Assembly (NCBI RefSeq): GCF_944390595.1 | Contig: NZ_CALXRN010000197.1 | Span: 1-47,495, forward strand | Direction of reading: 5' to 3' | DNA from: an uncultured Brachyspira sp. | Lineage (GTDB): Bacteria > Spirochaetota > Brachyspiria > Brachyspirales > Brachyspiraceae | DNA length: 47,495 bases | Shown: piece by piece, positions 25,994 to 35,694 of the stretch | Layout of the letters: the number at the start of each line of letters is the position of its first letter | Numbering within the stretch: position 1 is the stretch's first letter | The notes under the pieces: generated by a model | Told to the model about the DNA's origin: nothing | What the model saw: only the letters and a program-made list of their open reading frames with translations | Database searches by the model: none | Made by a program: the position numbers and the translations under genes

Positions 25994-27501
25994 TCTAAAT
26001 TTAGGAAAGATTTAATAACAGTAAGAGAATTTTTTTGCTTATCTCTAGTATTTATTTTTAATATCATCTGACTATGATTATTTTCTAAAATATTAGAAGT
26101 AAAATATACTGACTCTAAAGATTCAGAATACTCATCTATACCATACAAATCTAAATTTGGACTAAACTCAAGATATAATGCCATCTCATTCTTTTTTGCT
26201 ATATTTAATTTATCATTACTCAAAGATTTTGAAGGAAGCTCTCCATTAACTATAGAATTAACAACTTCTTCATTATTACTCATATAAAGAATAGAATCCT
26301 TTATAAAACAGAAATATCCTTCTATAGTATAGATATCATTAGAAGAATCTTTAGCTAAAGCTTCTAATATAATTTTTACAGTATCACTGTCAGTTATAGA
26401 AGCAGAAACAAGTATAGCAGGTGTTTGATCAACTTCTGAAGAAGGCATATCCCAAACAGACATAAATATATCACCGCCTAAAAGCTCTATAAATTTATAT
26501 ACGTCTATTCCATATTCCTCAAGTTCAGCTAATTCTTTCTTAATAGGAAAATTACTAATATCTCCTATAACATTTCTAAGGTAATTTGCCAATTCTTTAC
26601 TATTAAATGCTAATGAAAAGAACCCATAGTTATTTTCACCATTAACAAAGGAGTATATATTATCAGCTAACTGCTTTTTCAATAAAGATGTATCATAAGG
26701 ATAATTAGGAGTATAACTATCAACTACAATATCAGCATTTCCTTTATTGAAATTAATTTTTGCAGTTAATATAGCATCTTTATAACCATCTCTTGATACA
26801 CTATCGTAACTTCTTCCAAGAAGGAATTTAGCAAAATCGCTGTTATCATCAGATAATAAAGATAAATTACACCAAACATGACAATCATTCTTTCCTTTTT
26901 CTAAAGAGATAAATTTTTCATCTTCTAATGGTGTATTATTAAAAAATATATAATTTGCTATAGAAGTAATATATTCTTTATCTAATTCTTCATTATACCA
27001 ATAGTTATCTTTCAATTTTACAGTAATTGTAAATATATCATTATTCCATGAAATTAAATTATAATCATCTAAGGCTAAATACTTATAAACGGCTTTATCT
27101 GTAACAGATACCAATTTATCCTCTTGACTTGCCATCTTTATCATCAATTTATCTAATTCAGTAATGTTTTTTACATCTAATATTATAGACATTTGCTGAT
27201 AACCATTGAAGAAAACTATTCTTGAAGTTTTAGAAAAATCTATATAATCATTTAATTTATTGGTCATAACCTCAGCAACAAAAGGATCATCTCTATATTC
27301 TAAATATTTATCTGCATATTCTTGCATAAAAAAAATATTTAATACTTTTTGTAAATTAACTTCTGCCTTCTCCGCTAAAGTATTGGCATTAAAAGAAACA
27401 ACGCTGTCAGCATTACTAGGTATATATTTTTTATCTACAGCATAAATAAAATTACACAATATCAATAAAAATGATAATGCTATTAATACCACTCTCTTCA
27501 T
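25990..27501 (-). CDS. Secreted protein of unknown function, coupled to tlyA
   Basis: A 503-residue protein with a clear signal peptide (MKRVVLIALSFLLILCNFIYA, cleavage near 21-22) and no lipobox, hence periplasmic or outer-membrane associated. The mature part begins YIPSNADSVVSFNANTLAEKA and later has ELLGGDIFMSVWDMP and ILYMSNNEEVVNSIVNG. This repeating layout recalls the DUF4836/DUF3352 type of secreted proteins, but I could not confirm it. It is first in an operon with tlyA (4-base overlap), behind a good promoter and AAGGAG site. Co-translation with TlyA is unexplained by function. Confidence 0.78.
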   Translation of the reverse strand: MKRVVLIALSFLLILCNFIYAVDKKYIPSNADSVVSFNANTLAEKAEVNLQKVLNIFFMQEYADKYLEYRDDPFVAEVMTNKLNDYIDFSKTSRIVFFNGYQQMSIILDVKNITELDKLMIKMASQEDKLVSVTDKAVYKYLALDDYNLISWNNDIFTITVKLKDNYWYNEELDKEYITSIANYIFFNNTPLEDEKFISLEKGKNDCHVWCNLSLLSDDNSDFAKFLLGRSYDSVSRDGYKDAILTAKINFNKGNADIVVDSYTPNYPYDTSLLKKQLADNIYSFVNGENNYGFFSLAFNSKELANYLRNVIGDISNFPIKKELAELEEYGIDVYKFIELLGGDIFMSVWDMPSSEVDQTPAILVSASITDSDTVKIILEALAKDSSNDIYTIEGYFCFIKDSILYMSNNEEVVNSIVNGELPSKSLSNDKLNIAKKNEMALYLEFSPNLDLYGIDEYSESLESVYFTSNILENNHSQMILKINTRDKQKNSLTVIKSFLNLE

Positions 27502-27532
27502 AATAAGAGACTCCTTAAAAACAATATTATAT

Positions 27533-27560
27533 ATTATATTAGACTGTAATTAAAAGTCAA
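27533..27560 (-). promoter_or_regulatory. Promoter of the secreted protein-tlyA operon
   Basis: TTGACT (27555-27560), 16-bp spacer, TATAAT (27533-27538) on the minus strand. Confidence 0.7.
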
Positions 27561-27595
27561 GCATTAAAAAACATACATATAAATGTAAAAAATCC

Positions 27596-27623
27596 TTGCA
27601 AATAAAAATAAATTATTTATAAT
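27596..27623 (+). promoter_or_regulatory. Promoter of the GH57 gene
   Basis: TTGCAA (27596-27601), 16-bp spacer, TATAAT (27618-27623), followed by an AGGAAG Shine-Dalgarno before the ATG at 27656. Confidence 0.65.
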
Positions 27624-27655
27624 CATAGGGTATTTTAGTTTTAGGAAGTATAATT

Positions 27656-29953
27656 ATGAGATACTTGATACTGCACGGACATTTCTATCAGCCTCCAAGA
27701 GAAAATCCATTTTTAGGAGAGATACAAAAGGAAACAAGTGCGGCTCCATCTCATGATTGGAATGAAAGAATAACAAATGAATGCTACAGTCCTAATGCAT
27801 ATTCCAGAATATTAGACGGATATGGAAGAATTGTAGATATGTCTAATAATTATGAATATATTAGTTTTAATTTCGGACCTACATTATTAGATTATATAGC
27901 AAAAACAAGAGAAGATTTACTAGAACGTATAATAGAAGCAGATAAAAAAAGCATACAGAGACTTGGATATGGTAATGCCATTGCACAAGTTTATAATCAT
28001 ATAATACTTCCTCTTGCAAAAAAAGAAGATATGAGAGTGCAAATAAAATGGGGGCTATATAACTTTGAAAAATATTTTGGAAGAAAATCCAGCGGAATAT
28101 GGCTTTCAGAAACTGCTATTAATTTAGATGTTGTTGATGCTTTATATGACTGCGGAGTAAAATTTACAATATTATCCCCTTATCAAGCACATTATGTTAA
28201 AAATATACAAACTTTAGATGTGTCCGGAGGTAAAATTGATACTTCCAAACCTTATTGGTTATACGGACATAACGGAAAAAAAATAATTGTATTTTTTTAT
28301 GATCCTTATATATCAAATGATATAGCTTTTCAGCATCTGCTTACATCTTCAGACAAACTTGCAGAAAGAATAAGAAATGCTTATGGAGAAAGAAGACTTG
28401 TAAATATAGCTACAGACGGTGAAAGCTACGGACACCATGAACCTTTTGCTGATATGTGTTTGGCAAGATATTTCAAGGAAAATGTTGTTTATGATGGAAT
28501 TACTCCTATAAATTATGAATATTATTTGAATATGTTTCCTCCTGCTGAGGAAGTTATACTTCATGAAGGTACAGGAGGAAGAGGTACTTCTTGGAGTTGC
28601 TCTCATGGAGTTGAAAGGTGGAGAAGCAATTGCGGATGCGGAGGATGGGACGGATGCGATTTATCTTGGAGAGGTCCTTTAAGAGATGCATTTGATATAT
28701 TAAGAAAAATGCAGGATAAATTATTTAAAACTTTCTTGGATTTTACAGATGAAACAAAAAATTCTTTAAGAGAAGAATATGTACGTGCTATATACAATGA
28801 TGTTGATGCTAAAGATTTATATGAAATATGCAGAAAATATATATCATTTAAAGAATTTATATTTTTAATGGAATCTTATAAATATTCTCTATTCTCATAT
28901 ACATCATGCGGATGGTTCTTTGAAGATGTATCAAGACTTGAACCTATTAAAAACATGCAGTATGCAGAACAGTCATTCCATTATGCAAGAATGCTTGTAA
29001 AAGATAAAAATGTTACATTTGTTGATGAGGCTCATAAAGAATTCCTAGAAGCACTTGAAAAATCAATAAGCAATAAACCAGAACATCACACTGCAAAATA
29101 TTTTTATGAGAAAGAAGCTAAAGTTGATTCATTTACCAAAATATATGTAATAAATCACTTTATATTTAATCTTATAGCTAGTGAATATAGAGAAGTAAAT
29201 ATAAATATTTTTAAACATGAAATTAAATCAACAAAAATAGAAAATAATTATGTAGAAGGAATATTAATAGATAATATAGCAGCTGATATATATTTTAAAG
29301 TTAATATTTTACAAGAAAATCATGAGTTTAAAAATCAAATTCAAATATCTGAAGTTTATGAAAATTTAGATAAAAGCACTGTTTATACAATGTATTTGAA
29401 AGATTTGAATTCAGATATAAGAGATAAATTAGCTGACCGTCTATTTAAAGATGATATTAAAAATCTTGATAATTTAATGCATCAAATTTATCCGGAATAC
29501 AGAAAATTATTTACATACTTTAATTTAAATAATATAACACCTGATTATGATTACAGAAGAATAATGGGTGCTATGGCTTCTCCTATACTTAGAGAAAAAA
29601 TAATAAATAACGGCAGAGATGCTTATGATGAGGTTTCTGAAAATCTAAAAGATGCAAGAAATGCCGGAATATTTATATCAAACAGCGGTATATCCAGCTT
29701 AATCGGAGATAATATAAAAAATGCCTTGAATGATTTATATGAAACAGGAAATGCAAAAATAATATATGATCTTCTTAGAGATATAAAATTCCTATCTAAT
29801 AATGATATGCCTATAGATAGAAATACTTTTGAAAATATATTCTACAAAATATTACTAAAATATAAATCAGGAAATCTCAACTTTAATGAAGAGGAAAAAA
29901 ATCTCTTCAAAGAACTTGGATATTGGCTTAATTTTAATATGGATAATATATAA
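27656..29953 (+). CDS. Glycoside hydrolase family 57 protein with DUF3536-like C-terminus
   Basis: A 765-residue cytoplasmic enzyme without signal peptide. The N-terminal GH57 barrel (about 1-330) starts with the family's LHGHFYQPPREN and has NFGPTLLDYI, GIWLSETAINLDVV (the Trp-x-x-Glu nucleophile region) and TDGESYGHHEP (acid/base Asp region). A Gly/Cys/Trp-rich segment near 325 (SWSCSHGVERWRSNCGCGGWDGCDL) follows. The remaining 400 residues are the helical region often annotated DUF3536. GH57 includes alpha-amylases, branching enzymes and 4-alpha-glucanotransferases, so alpha-glucan (glycogen) metabolism is likely, but the exact reaction is not shown. It converges on a small membrane-protein gene. 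Confidence 0.9.
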   Translation: MRYLILHGHFYQPPRENPFLGEIQKETSAAPSHDWNERITNECYSPNAYSRILDGYGRIVDMSNNYEYISFNFGPTLLDYIAKTREDLLERIIEADKKSIQRLGYGNAIAQVYNHIILPLAKKEDMRVQIKWGLYNFEKYFGRKSSGIWLSETAINLDVVDALYDCGVKFTILSPYQAHYVKNIQTLDVSGGKIDTSKPYWLYGHNGKKIIVFFYDPYISNDIAFQHLLTSSDKLAERIRNAYGERRLVNIATDGESYGHHEPFADMCLARYFKENVVYDGITPINYEYYLNMFPPAEEVILHEGTGGRGTSWSCSHGVERWRSNCGCGGWDGCDLSWRGPLRDAFDILRKMQDKLFKTFLDFTDETKNSLREEYVRAIYNDVDAKDLYEICRKYISFKEFIFLMESYKYSLFSYTSCGWFFEDVSRLEPIKNMQYAEQSFHYARMLVKDKNVTFVDEAHKEFLEALEKSISNKPEHHTAKYFYEKEAKVDSFTKIYVINHFIFNLIASEYREVNINIFKHEIKSTKIENNYVEGILIDNIAADIYFKVNILQENHEFKNQIQISEVYENLDKSTVYTMYLKDLNSDIRDKLADRLFKDDIKNLDNLMHQIYPEYRKLFTYFNLNNITPDYDYRRIMGAMASPILREKIINNGRDAYDEVSENLKDARNAGIFISNSGISSLIGDNIKNALNDLYETGNAKIIYDLLRDIKFLSNNDMPIDRNTFENIFYKILLKYKSGNLNFNEEEKNLFKELGYWLNFNMDNI

Positions 29954-29957
29954 TTTT

Positions 29958-30413
29958 TTAATTTTGTTCATTAGTGTTTTTCATTATCAAACTGCCGTTA
30001 ATTAGGCTTAATATTACTGTAAATGAATTGTTTGTATAGCAATCAACATTTATTCTAATAACTTTGCCTGATTCAGACGAGTTTTTTGCAAGCTCTACCC
30101 TTCCGTCAGGTTCTTTTCCAAAATTATAGTTAGTAGTTATATAATATCCTTCATTTTTCCACAAATAATTAGCATATTTCACACTATGTACTAAAACATC
30201 ATCTACATTATCAAATGTTAATATTTTAATTTCGCCTTCTTCTAATTCATCTATCCTTGGATGGATTTTTAATCCTGTAATCTTATAAACAGAAGATATA
30301 GAATCATCACCTATACTATATAATTCTTCATAAGGTTTACTTTTAGAAATAACAATATATGTTATTACTGCCGAAATAATAATTATTATTAAAGTAATTG
30401 CTATTTTTTTCAT
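29958..30413 (-). CDS. Hypothetical membrane-anchored protein
   Basis: Not recognised. A 151-residue protein with an N-terminal hydrophobic segment (MKKIAITLIIIIISAVITYIV) that is either a membrane anchor or an uncleaved signal, and a polar extracytoplasmic part with no motif known to me. It begins 3 bases after the RseC-like gene and is the last of three genes read together with rlmE. It meets the GH57 gene end to end with 4 bases between. Confidence 0.65.
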   Translation of the reverse strand: MKKIAITLIIIIISAVITYIVISKSKPYEELYSIGDDSISSVYKITGLKIHPRIDELEEGEIKILTFDNVDDVLVHSVKYANYLWKNEGYYITTNYNFGKEPDGRVELAKNSSESGKVIRINVDCYTNNSFTVILSLINGSLIMKNTNEQN

Positions 30414-30416
30414 ATT

Positions 30417-30842
30417 TTACTCTTTATTTTCAAAATTTTCTATAACTTCATTTTTACAAATAATATTTGCTATTATTTTATCATCTTTTTTAAGTTTTCT
30501 AATACCTAATATGACATATATAAAAAATATTATAAAAGAAAATATAGGACCTAAATTATGATTAATACCAGAAAATTTTGAAATATATTCTCCAATAAAG
30601 TATCCTATTATAAGACAAATCAAAGGTATAATATATACAAAAAAATTAGTACCCTTTTTTAACTCCTCAACTTCTATAACAACATTATCACCTTTTTGAG
30701 CATTTATTTTATTAAAAGCCCTTAATACAATAGGTTTTCCTTTGGAACATATAGTACATCCGTCACAGCTTGCACTTCTTTGAAGCTCCACTTTTGCTAT
30801 ATTATTATATGTTTCTAAAACTAAAGCAAATTCTCTTTTCAT
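30417..30842 (-). CDS. RseC/MucC-like membrane protein (SoxR-reducing system family)
   Basis: A 141-residue protein. The start is the ATG at 30842, 8 nt after GAGGA; a TTG five codons earlier gives a longer but less likely frame. The N-terminal domain carries a Cys cluster, RSASCDGCTICSKGK (C-x2-C-x2-C), typical of the RseC family, followed by a beta region and two transmembrane helices (about 70-90 and 95-115). RseC proteins accompany Rnf-type electron-transport complexes and help keep SoxR reduced, or in other species tune envelope stress. No rnf or sigma-E gene is in the window, so the partner is unknown. Confidence 0.72.
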   Translation of the reverse strand: MKREFALVLETYNNIAKVELQRSASCDGCTICSKGKPIVLRAFNKINAQKGDNVVIEVEELKKGTNFFVYIIPLICLIIGYFIGEYISKFSGINHNLGPIFSFIIFFIYVILGIRKLKKDDKIIANIICKNEVIENFENKE

Positions 30843-30853
30843 ATAATATATCC

Positions 30854-31438
30854 TCAATAATTTAACTTCCTAAAATTTTTACAAAATAAAAATACTTCCC
30901 TGCTCTCATCTCTTGAACTCTTAGGCTTAAATACATTAACAGATTCGAAATATTCACTAAGTTCTTTTTTAAACTCATTTAAATCTTTACCGTCAAATAC
31001 TTTTATAAAAAAATTACCTTCATTCTTTAATACATCTTTAGCCAAATTAAATATAGCCTTACATAAAGAAATGGATCTAAAATGATTCGTTTCTCTATCT
31101 GAAGTTGTATTAGGCATAGCATCGCTTACAACAACATCAAATTCAATATCATTAAAAGTTGAAGAATCCATATCTTTTATATCGCCAAGTATAAATGTAA
31201 ATTTCTGATGAGAAAAAGAATTGGGAAGTATATCAACGCCTACAACTGAACCGCTTTTTAATATTTTATTAAGCATATATTGGCTGAAAGATCCAGGAGA
31301 ACATCCCACATCCAATACCCTATCAGATGATTTTATAAACTTAAATTTATTCTGAGCTTCTTCTACTTTGAATACACTCCTAGCTTTATAATTTTCCTCT
31401 TTAGCTTTCTTAAAATAAAAATCTTGTACTTTTTTCAT
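30854..31438 (-). CDS. rlmE: 23S rRNA 2'-O-ribose methyltransferase, RlmE/FtsJ family
   Basis: A 194-residue AdoMet-dependent methyltransferase expected to modify a uridine of 23S rRNA in the peptidyl-transferase centre. It shows DFYFKKAKEENYKARSVFK at the N-terminus, LDVGCSPGSFSQYM (42-55), and the K-D-K-E tetrad as Lys18, Asp106 (SDAMPN), Lys146 (FFIKVF) and Glu181 (SREVFLF). The length is normal for RlmE. It heads a tight run with the RseC-like and membrane-anchored genes and is separated from the upstream TPR gene by a terminator. It is the second FtsJ-fold enzyme in the window, besides TlyA. Confidence 0.93.
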   Translation of the reverse strand: MKKVQDFYFKKAKEENYKARSVFKVEEAQNKFKFIKSSDRVLDVGCSPGSFSQYMLNKILKSGSVVGVDILPNSFSHQKFTFILGDIKDMDSSTFNDIEFDVVVSDAMPNTTSDRETNHFRSISLCKAIFNLAKDVLKNEGNFFIKVFDGKDLNEFKKELSEYFESVNVFKPKSSRDESREVFLFCKNFRKLNY

Positions 31439-31468
31439 CTAATTATAAAATATTCCTATTAAAATATT

Positions 31469-31498
31469 AAAAAAGCAATAGAATAATTATCTATTGCT
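31469..31498 (-). terminator. Terminator after the TPR/Mrr-like gene
   Basis: AGCAATAGA and TCTATTGCT (31474-31482, 31490-31498) with a 7-nt loop, followed on the minus strand by a run of T. Confidence 0.8.
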
Positions 31499-31531
31499 GT
31501 AATAACGAAATAATAAATAATTTATATTATT

Positions 31532-32935
31532 TTACAATACCCAATTAAGTTTTTCTTCTGTTTTTGTTACTCCTACAGGCAAATTAGTAAGAGCTGCTTT
31601 TTCAACCAAATTCTCTAATCTTTTTATGCCAACTATATCTATTCTTGACATAGCAGCATATCTTATAGCATCAGGACTTACCATAGCACATGTAATTAAA
31701 ATACAATTTGGTATATTAGCATGAGCCCCATATTCATATAATTGAACAAGCTCATCATTAAATATAGGACTGTATAAAGTTCTAAAATATACTATCTTCT
31801 TAGGAGAATGCACGCCTTTTCCTTCTTTAGAAAATACTATCAGGTATTTTTTATCTGTAATCTTAACAGAATATGGTATAAGACCCAAAGATGATACTAT
31901 TTTTAAAGCATAATTTACAAATTCATCCCCTTCCAATTTAAAGAACTTTTTAATGTTTTCACTATATTTAGATTCTTTGTAAGTATTTAATTTTTCATTA
32001 GCATCCTTATAATTAGGATCTATTACTATAATACCTTCCAATATTTCTATAGATTTATTAACATTACCTACTGTATCATAGCATTCTGATAAAGTATAAA
32101 GTATAGATAAATTCAAATCCTTATCATAACTTTCATGATTTATAGCATTCTCTAAAGTACTTATAGCCATTTCCATATTATTTAATTTTATATAGCATAA
32201 ACCAATCTCATATAAAGATTTAACAGCATATTCTTTATCTTTAGATGAAACAGTATAATATCTAATTGCATTTTTATAATCTTCTCTTCCTTTATATGCT
32301 CTTCCCAAATTATAATTTAGCAGTACATCGTCCTGATTCTTTTTTAATATATTATTCATTATAGATATAGCATCATTATAATTACCAAGATTGACAAAAC
32401 AAAAAGCCTTGTATTTCAAAGCTTCCGGATCATTAGATTGAATATCTAAAGCCTCATCAAAGTATTTTATTGCTGTATCATACTGTCTATTTTCATAATA
32501 AATAATACCAATCTCAGATGATACTACTAATTTATATTCATCAAGCTTTAATAATGTAAGATATTGTGCTAAAGCTTCTCCTTTTCTATCTATTTTATTT
32601 AATGCTCTAGCCAATGATAATACAGTTTCAGGAGAATCATCTCCGTCATCTATGGCATGTCTGTATTCTACTATTGCAAAAGAATATTCTTCCATACTAG
32701 CATAACAATTACCTATCATAGTATGAAGTTTAGCTCTTTTTATACCAGCCTTATCTTTTGATAATATATCTTTAAGTTTTAACAAGGCTAAATCATTTTT
32801 ACCTTCAGATAAAAATTTATTAACCTTGTCCATATCTGAACCTTTTTTATTCAAAGCCCCAAATAAAAACTTTTTAACTATTAATAACAGTGTAACAAAT
32901 ACACATAAAAATACTATAATGTAAATATTATTCAT
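31532..32935 (-). CDS. Membrane-anchored TPR protein with Mrr-like C-terminal domain
   Basis: A 467-residue protein. A single N-terminal transmembrane helix (IYIIVFLCVFVTLLLIV) is followed by about eight TPR repeats (about 35-330, for example PEALKYKAFCFVNLGNYNDAISIMNNIL), which would lie in the cytoplasm. The last 130 residues (FVNYALKIVSSLGLIPYSVKITDKKYLIVFSKEG ... NIPNCILITCAMVSPDAIRYAAMSRIDIVGIKRLENLVE) look like the restriction-endonuclease-fold Mrr domain: a lysine-bearing strand, an 'I-T-x-A-x-x-S-x-x-A' segment and a final 'I-x-x-I-x-x-L-x-x-L'. The acidic catalytic residues are not evident, so it may bind rather than cut. TPRs suggest a scaffold. Confidence 0.75.
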   Translation of the reverse strand: MNNIYIIVFLCVFVTLLLIVKKFLFGALNKKGSDMDKVNKFLSEGKNDLALLKLKDILSKDKAGIKRAKLHTMIGNCYASMEEYSFAIVEYRHAIDDGDDSPETVLSLARALNKIDRKGEALAQYLTLLKLDEYKLVVSSEIGIIYYENRQYDTAIKYFDEALDIQSNDPEALKYKAFCFVNLGNYNDAISIMNNILKKNQDDVLLNYNLGRAYKGREDYKNAIRYYTVSSKDKEYAVKSLYEIGLCYIKLNNMEMAISTLENAINHESYDKDLNLSILYTLSECYDTVGNVNKSIEILEGIIVIDPNYKDANEKLNTYKESKYSENIKKFFKLEGDEFVNYALKIVSSLGLIPYSVKITDKKYLIVFSKEGKGVHSPKKIVYFRTLYSPIFNDELVQLYEYGAHANIPNCILITCAMVSPDAIRYAAMSRIDIVGIKRLENLVEKAALTNLPVGVTKTEEKLNWVL

Positions 32936-32964
32936 ACTCTATTCTTTAACTCTTAATTTAATAT

Positions 32965-32993
32965 ACTATATATAAATTCGGAATTATTTTCAA
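32965..32993 (-). promoter_or_regulatory. Promoter of the TPR/Mrr-like gene
   Basis: TTGAAA (32988-32993), 17-bp spacer, TATAGT (32965-32970) on the minus strand. Confidence 0.5.
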
Positions 32994-33017
32994 TAAATTA
33001 AAATAATTTTTTATAGT

Positions 33018-35657
33018 TTATTTTCTTGCTATTAATCTTACAAATACCTTAAAAATCTCAGCAGCTAATATAACTATTAAAGAAATTCCAATAATCTTTA
33101 TCCATGTATTGAAACTTAAAGGAACAGTATTGAAAAATCCTCCGGCATACTGAGTTACCAATATTTGTAATATAAAAGTTCCGCCCATACTTAAAAGCAT
33201 TAATTTGTTATTCAAGAAATACTTAAATACACTGTCAAATCCTAATTCTCTGTTATTGAAGGAATTGAATATCTGGAACATTACAAACATAGCAAATAAA
33301 ACTGTAGCCTGTTCTGCTTCAGCAACTTTAAGTATATTCAATTTGCTTTGAAGCATGAATAATATAATCATAATAGTAGCTGAAAATACTATTTTAAATA
33401 TCATCTTTTTAGTTACAATGCTTGCATTTCTTTTTGTAGGCATTCTTTTCATTAAATTATCTCTTATAGGCTCAAGTCCTAAAGCAATGGCAGGAGGTCC
33501 GTCCATAATGATATTTATCCATAATAACTGTATTGCAGAAAATGGAGATTTAAATCCTGTTAATGTAGATATAAGAACCACTACTACAGAAGCCAAGTTA
33601 ACTGTAAGCTGGAATTGTATAAATCTTTGGAAATTATCATATATACCTCTTCCCCATTGAACAGCTTTAACAATAGTAGCAAAAGAGTCGTCAAGAAGAA
33701 CTATATCGCTAGCCTCTTTTGAAACTTCCGTACCTGTTATACCCATAGCAACTCCAACATCGGCATTCTTAATAGCAGGAGCATCATTTATACCATCGCC
33801 TGTAACAGCAACAACATTACCCATTTCTTTTATAGCATTAACAACACGCATTTTTACTGTAGGAGTACTTCTTGCTATAACTGATATCTTACTTAAATTC
33901 TGCTTCAATGTATTATCATCCATAGCATCGATATCTTTAGCTTCAAGTACAATGCTGTTTTCATTAAGTATTTTTAATTCTCTGGCTATTGCAGTAGCTG
34001 TAACTATATTATCACCTGTAAGCATTTTTATATTTATTCCGGCACTTCTGCATTGTTCAACAGCATCATAAACCTCTTTTCTTACTGGGTCTGATATAGC
34101 AACAAAGCCGTCATATATCATATTACTTTCTAATTTTTCTCTGACATTTTCAACATTATCATCAACTACTTTATGAGCAAATGCTATTACACGCTTAGCT
34201 TCATTTTGGAATTTCTCTATCGCTTCTTCAATGCCTTTTTTCTCATCAGCACTTATACTGCACATAGCCATTATTTTTTCAGGGCTTCCTTTAGTAAATA
34301 CAATAGTTTCATTATCTATTTTAGCAACAGTTGTCATGTTTTTAGTATCTGATGAGAAAGGATATTCATATATAGTTTTTGATTTTTCTCTTATTTCTTT
34401 ATAATTATAATTAGACTTACTTGCAGCAACAAGCAATGCACATTCTGTAGGATTACCTAAAAATTTAGCTTGTCCGTCTTTATAATCAACATCAGCAGTA
34501 GAATTGATAGCAAAGTTTTTTATAATTTTTTCATTCTTTATATTTTCAGGCTCTATATATTCACCATTAGCAAATAATTTATTTAATGTCATTTTGTTTT
34601 CTGTAAGAGTACCTGTTTTATCAGAACAAATAACATTAACACTTCCTATAGTCTCACAAGCAACCATTTTCTTTACTAATGCATTCTGTCTAGCCATTTT
34701 TATAATATTAATAGAAAGAGAAACAGCAACTATTGTAGGCAAACCTTCAGGTACAGAAGCAACTATCAAAACTATACTTGTAATAAATGCCTCTGAGATA
34801 GTTGTAAAATTAGCATTACCTGTTCTAATAAAATTAATTACTTGAATTATAAATACTATAGCTGCAGCAGTGATACCGAACATAGCTATTCTTTTACCTA
34901 ACTGAGCTAATTTTTCCTGCAAAGGTGTTGTAGTAGTTTTAGTCTTAGATAACTCTCTTGCTATTTTACCAAATTCAGTTGCATCTCCAACTGATGTAAC
35001 TATCATTTTTCCATTTCCTGTTGTAACAAATGATCCGGAATAAGCCATATTTACTCTTTCAGCAACTGGAGTTTTTTCATCAGTCAATACTGCTTCGGCA
35101 TCTTTTTCAACCGGTTCGCTTTCACCTGTTAAAGCAGATTCATCAATATTAAGAGATACTGTTTCAAGCAATCTTCCGTCAGCTGGAAGTTTGTTGCCTG
35201 TTTCTATAAAAGCAATGTCTCCTACAAGTAAATCTTTTTGATTTATTATTTCTACCTTACCTTCTCTTATAACTTTAACTTTAATATCTTCGTTGATACT
35301 ATTTAATGCTTCAAATGCTTTCGCACTTTTACCTTCCATAACTATAGTAATTGTTATAGATAAACTTATAGCCAAAAATATTCCCAAACACTCTAAAAAA
35401 TCAGCATGACCTCCATTAAAATAAGCAACAGTATTAACACCAATAGCAATAATACCTGCAAATATCAGCATTAATATCATAGGTTCTTTTAATGACTCTA
35501 ATATTTTTTGAATTAGAGTAGCACCTTTTTCTTTAGTAAAACTATTAGCCCCATATTTTTCCAAACTTAACTTTTGCCCTTCCTGGGTTAAACCGATTTT
35601 AGGGTCAACATTAAGTTCTTTTATAATGTCATTTTTGCTTCCTAAAAAACTGTTCAT
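33018..35657 (-). CDS. P-type cation-transporting ATPase, probable Mn2+/Ca2+ exporter
   Basis: An 879-residue P2-type ATPase of the inner membrane. Order: N-terminal cation-ATPase domain, M1-M2, actuator with TGES (178-181), M4 with PEGLP (303-307), phosphorylation Asp346 in CSDKTGTLT, nucleotide domain (FTKGSPEKI), hinge TGDGINDAPAIKNADVGVAMG, and M5-M10. M5 (FQLTVNLASVVVV) and M6 (LLWINIIMDGPPAIAL) match one-site calcium pumps of the PMCA kind, keeping Asn and Asp but not the second-site Glu. A yybP-ykoY riboswitch precedes it, and that class senses Mn2+, so manganese export when Mn2+ is high is the best guess. AGAGG precedes the ATG. Confidence 0.92.
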   Translation of the reverse strand: MNSFLGSKNDIIKELNVDPKIGLTQEGQKLSLEKYGANSFTKEKGATLIQKILESLKEPMILMLIFAGIIAIGVNTVAYFNGGHADFLECLGIFLAISLSITITIVMEGKSAKAFEALNSINEDIKVKVIREGKVEIINQKDLLVGDIAFIETGNKLPADGRLLETVSLNIDESALTGESEPVEKDAEAVLTDEKTPVAERVNMAYSGSFVTTGNGKMIVTSVGDATEFGKIARELSKTKTTTTPLQEKLAQLGKRIAMFGITAAAIVFIIQVINFIRTGNANFTTISEAFITSIVLIVASVPEGLPTIVAVSLSINIIKMARQNALVKKMVACETIGSVNVICSDKTGTLTENKMTLNKLFANGEYIEPENIKNEKIIKNFAINSTADVDYKDGQAKFLGNPTECALLVAASKSNYNYKEIREKSKTIYEYPFSSDTKNMTTVAKIDNETIVFTKGSPEKIMAMCSISADEKKGIEEAIEKFQNEAKRVIAFAHKVVDDNVENVREKLESNMIYDGFVAISDPVRKEVYDAVEQCRSAGINIKMLTGDNIVTATAIARELKILNENSIVLEAKDIDAMDDNTLKQNLSKISVIARSTPTVKMRVVNAIKEMGNVVAVTGDGINDAPAIKNADVGVAMGITGTEVSKEASDIVLLDDSFATIVKAVQWGRGIYDNFQRFIQFQLTVNLASVVVVLISTLTGFKSPFSAIQLLWINIIMDGPPAIALGLEPIRDNLMKRMPTKRNASIVTKKMIFKIVFSATIMIILFMLQSKLNILKVAEAEQATVLFAMFVMFQIFNSFNNRELGFDSVFKYFLNNKLMLLSMGGTFILQILVTQYAGGFFNTVPLSFNTWIKIIGISLIVILAAEIFKVFVRLIARK

Positions 35658-35694
35658 TATTTACCTCTCATTTAATTATTTTATAAAAAGTGCA

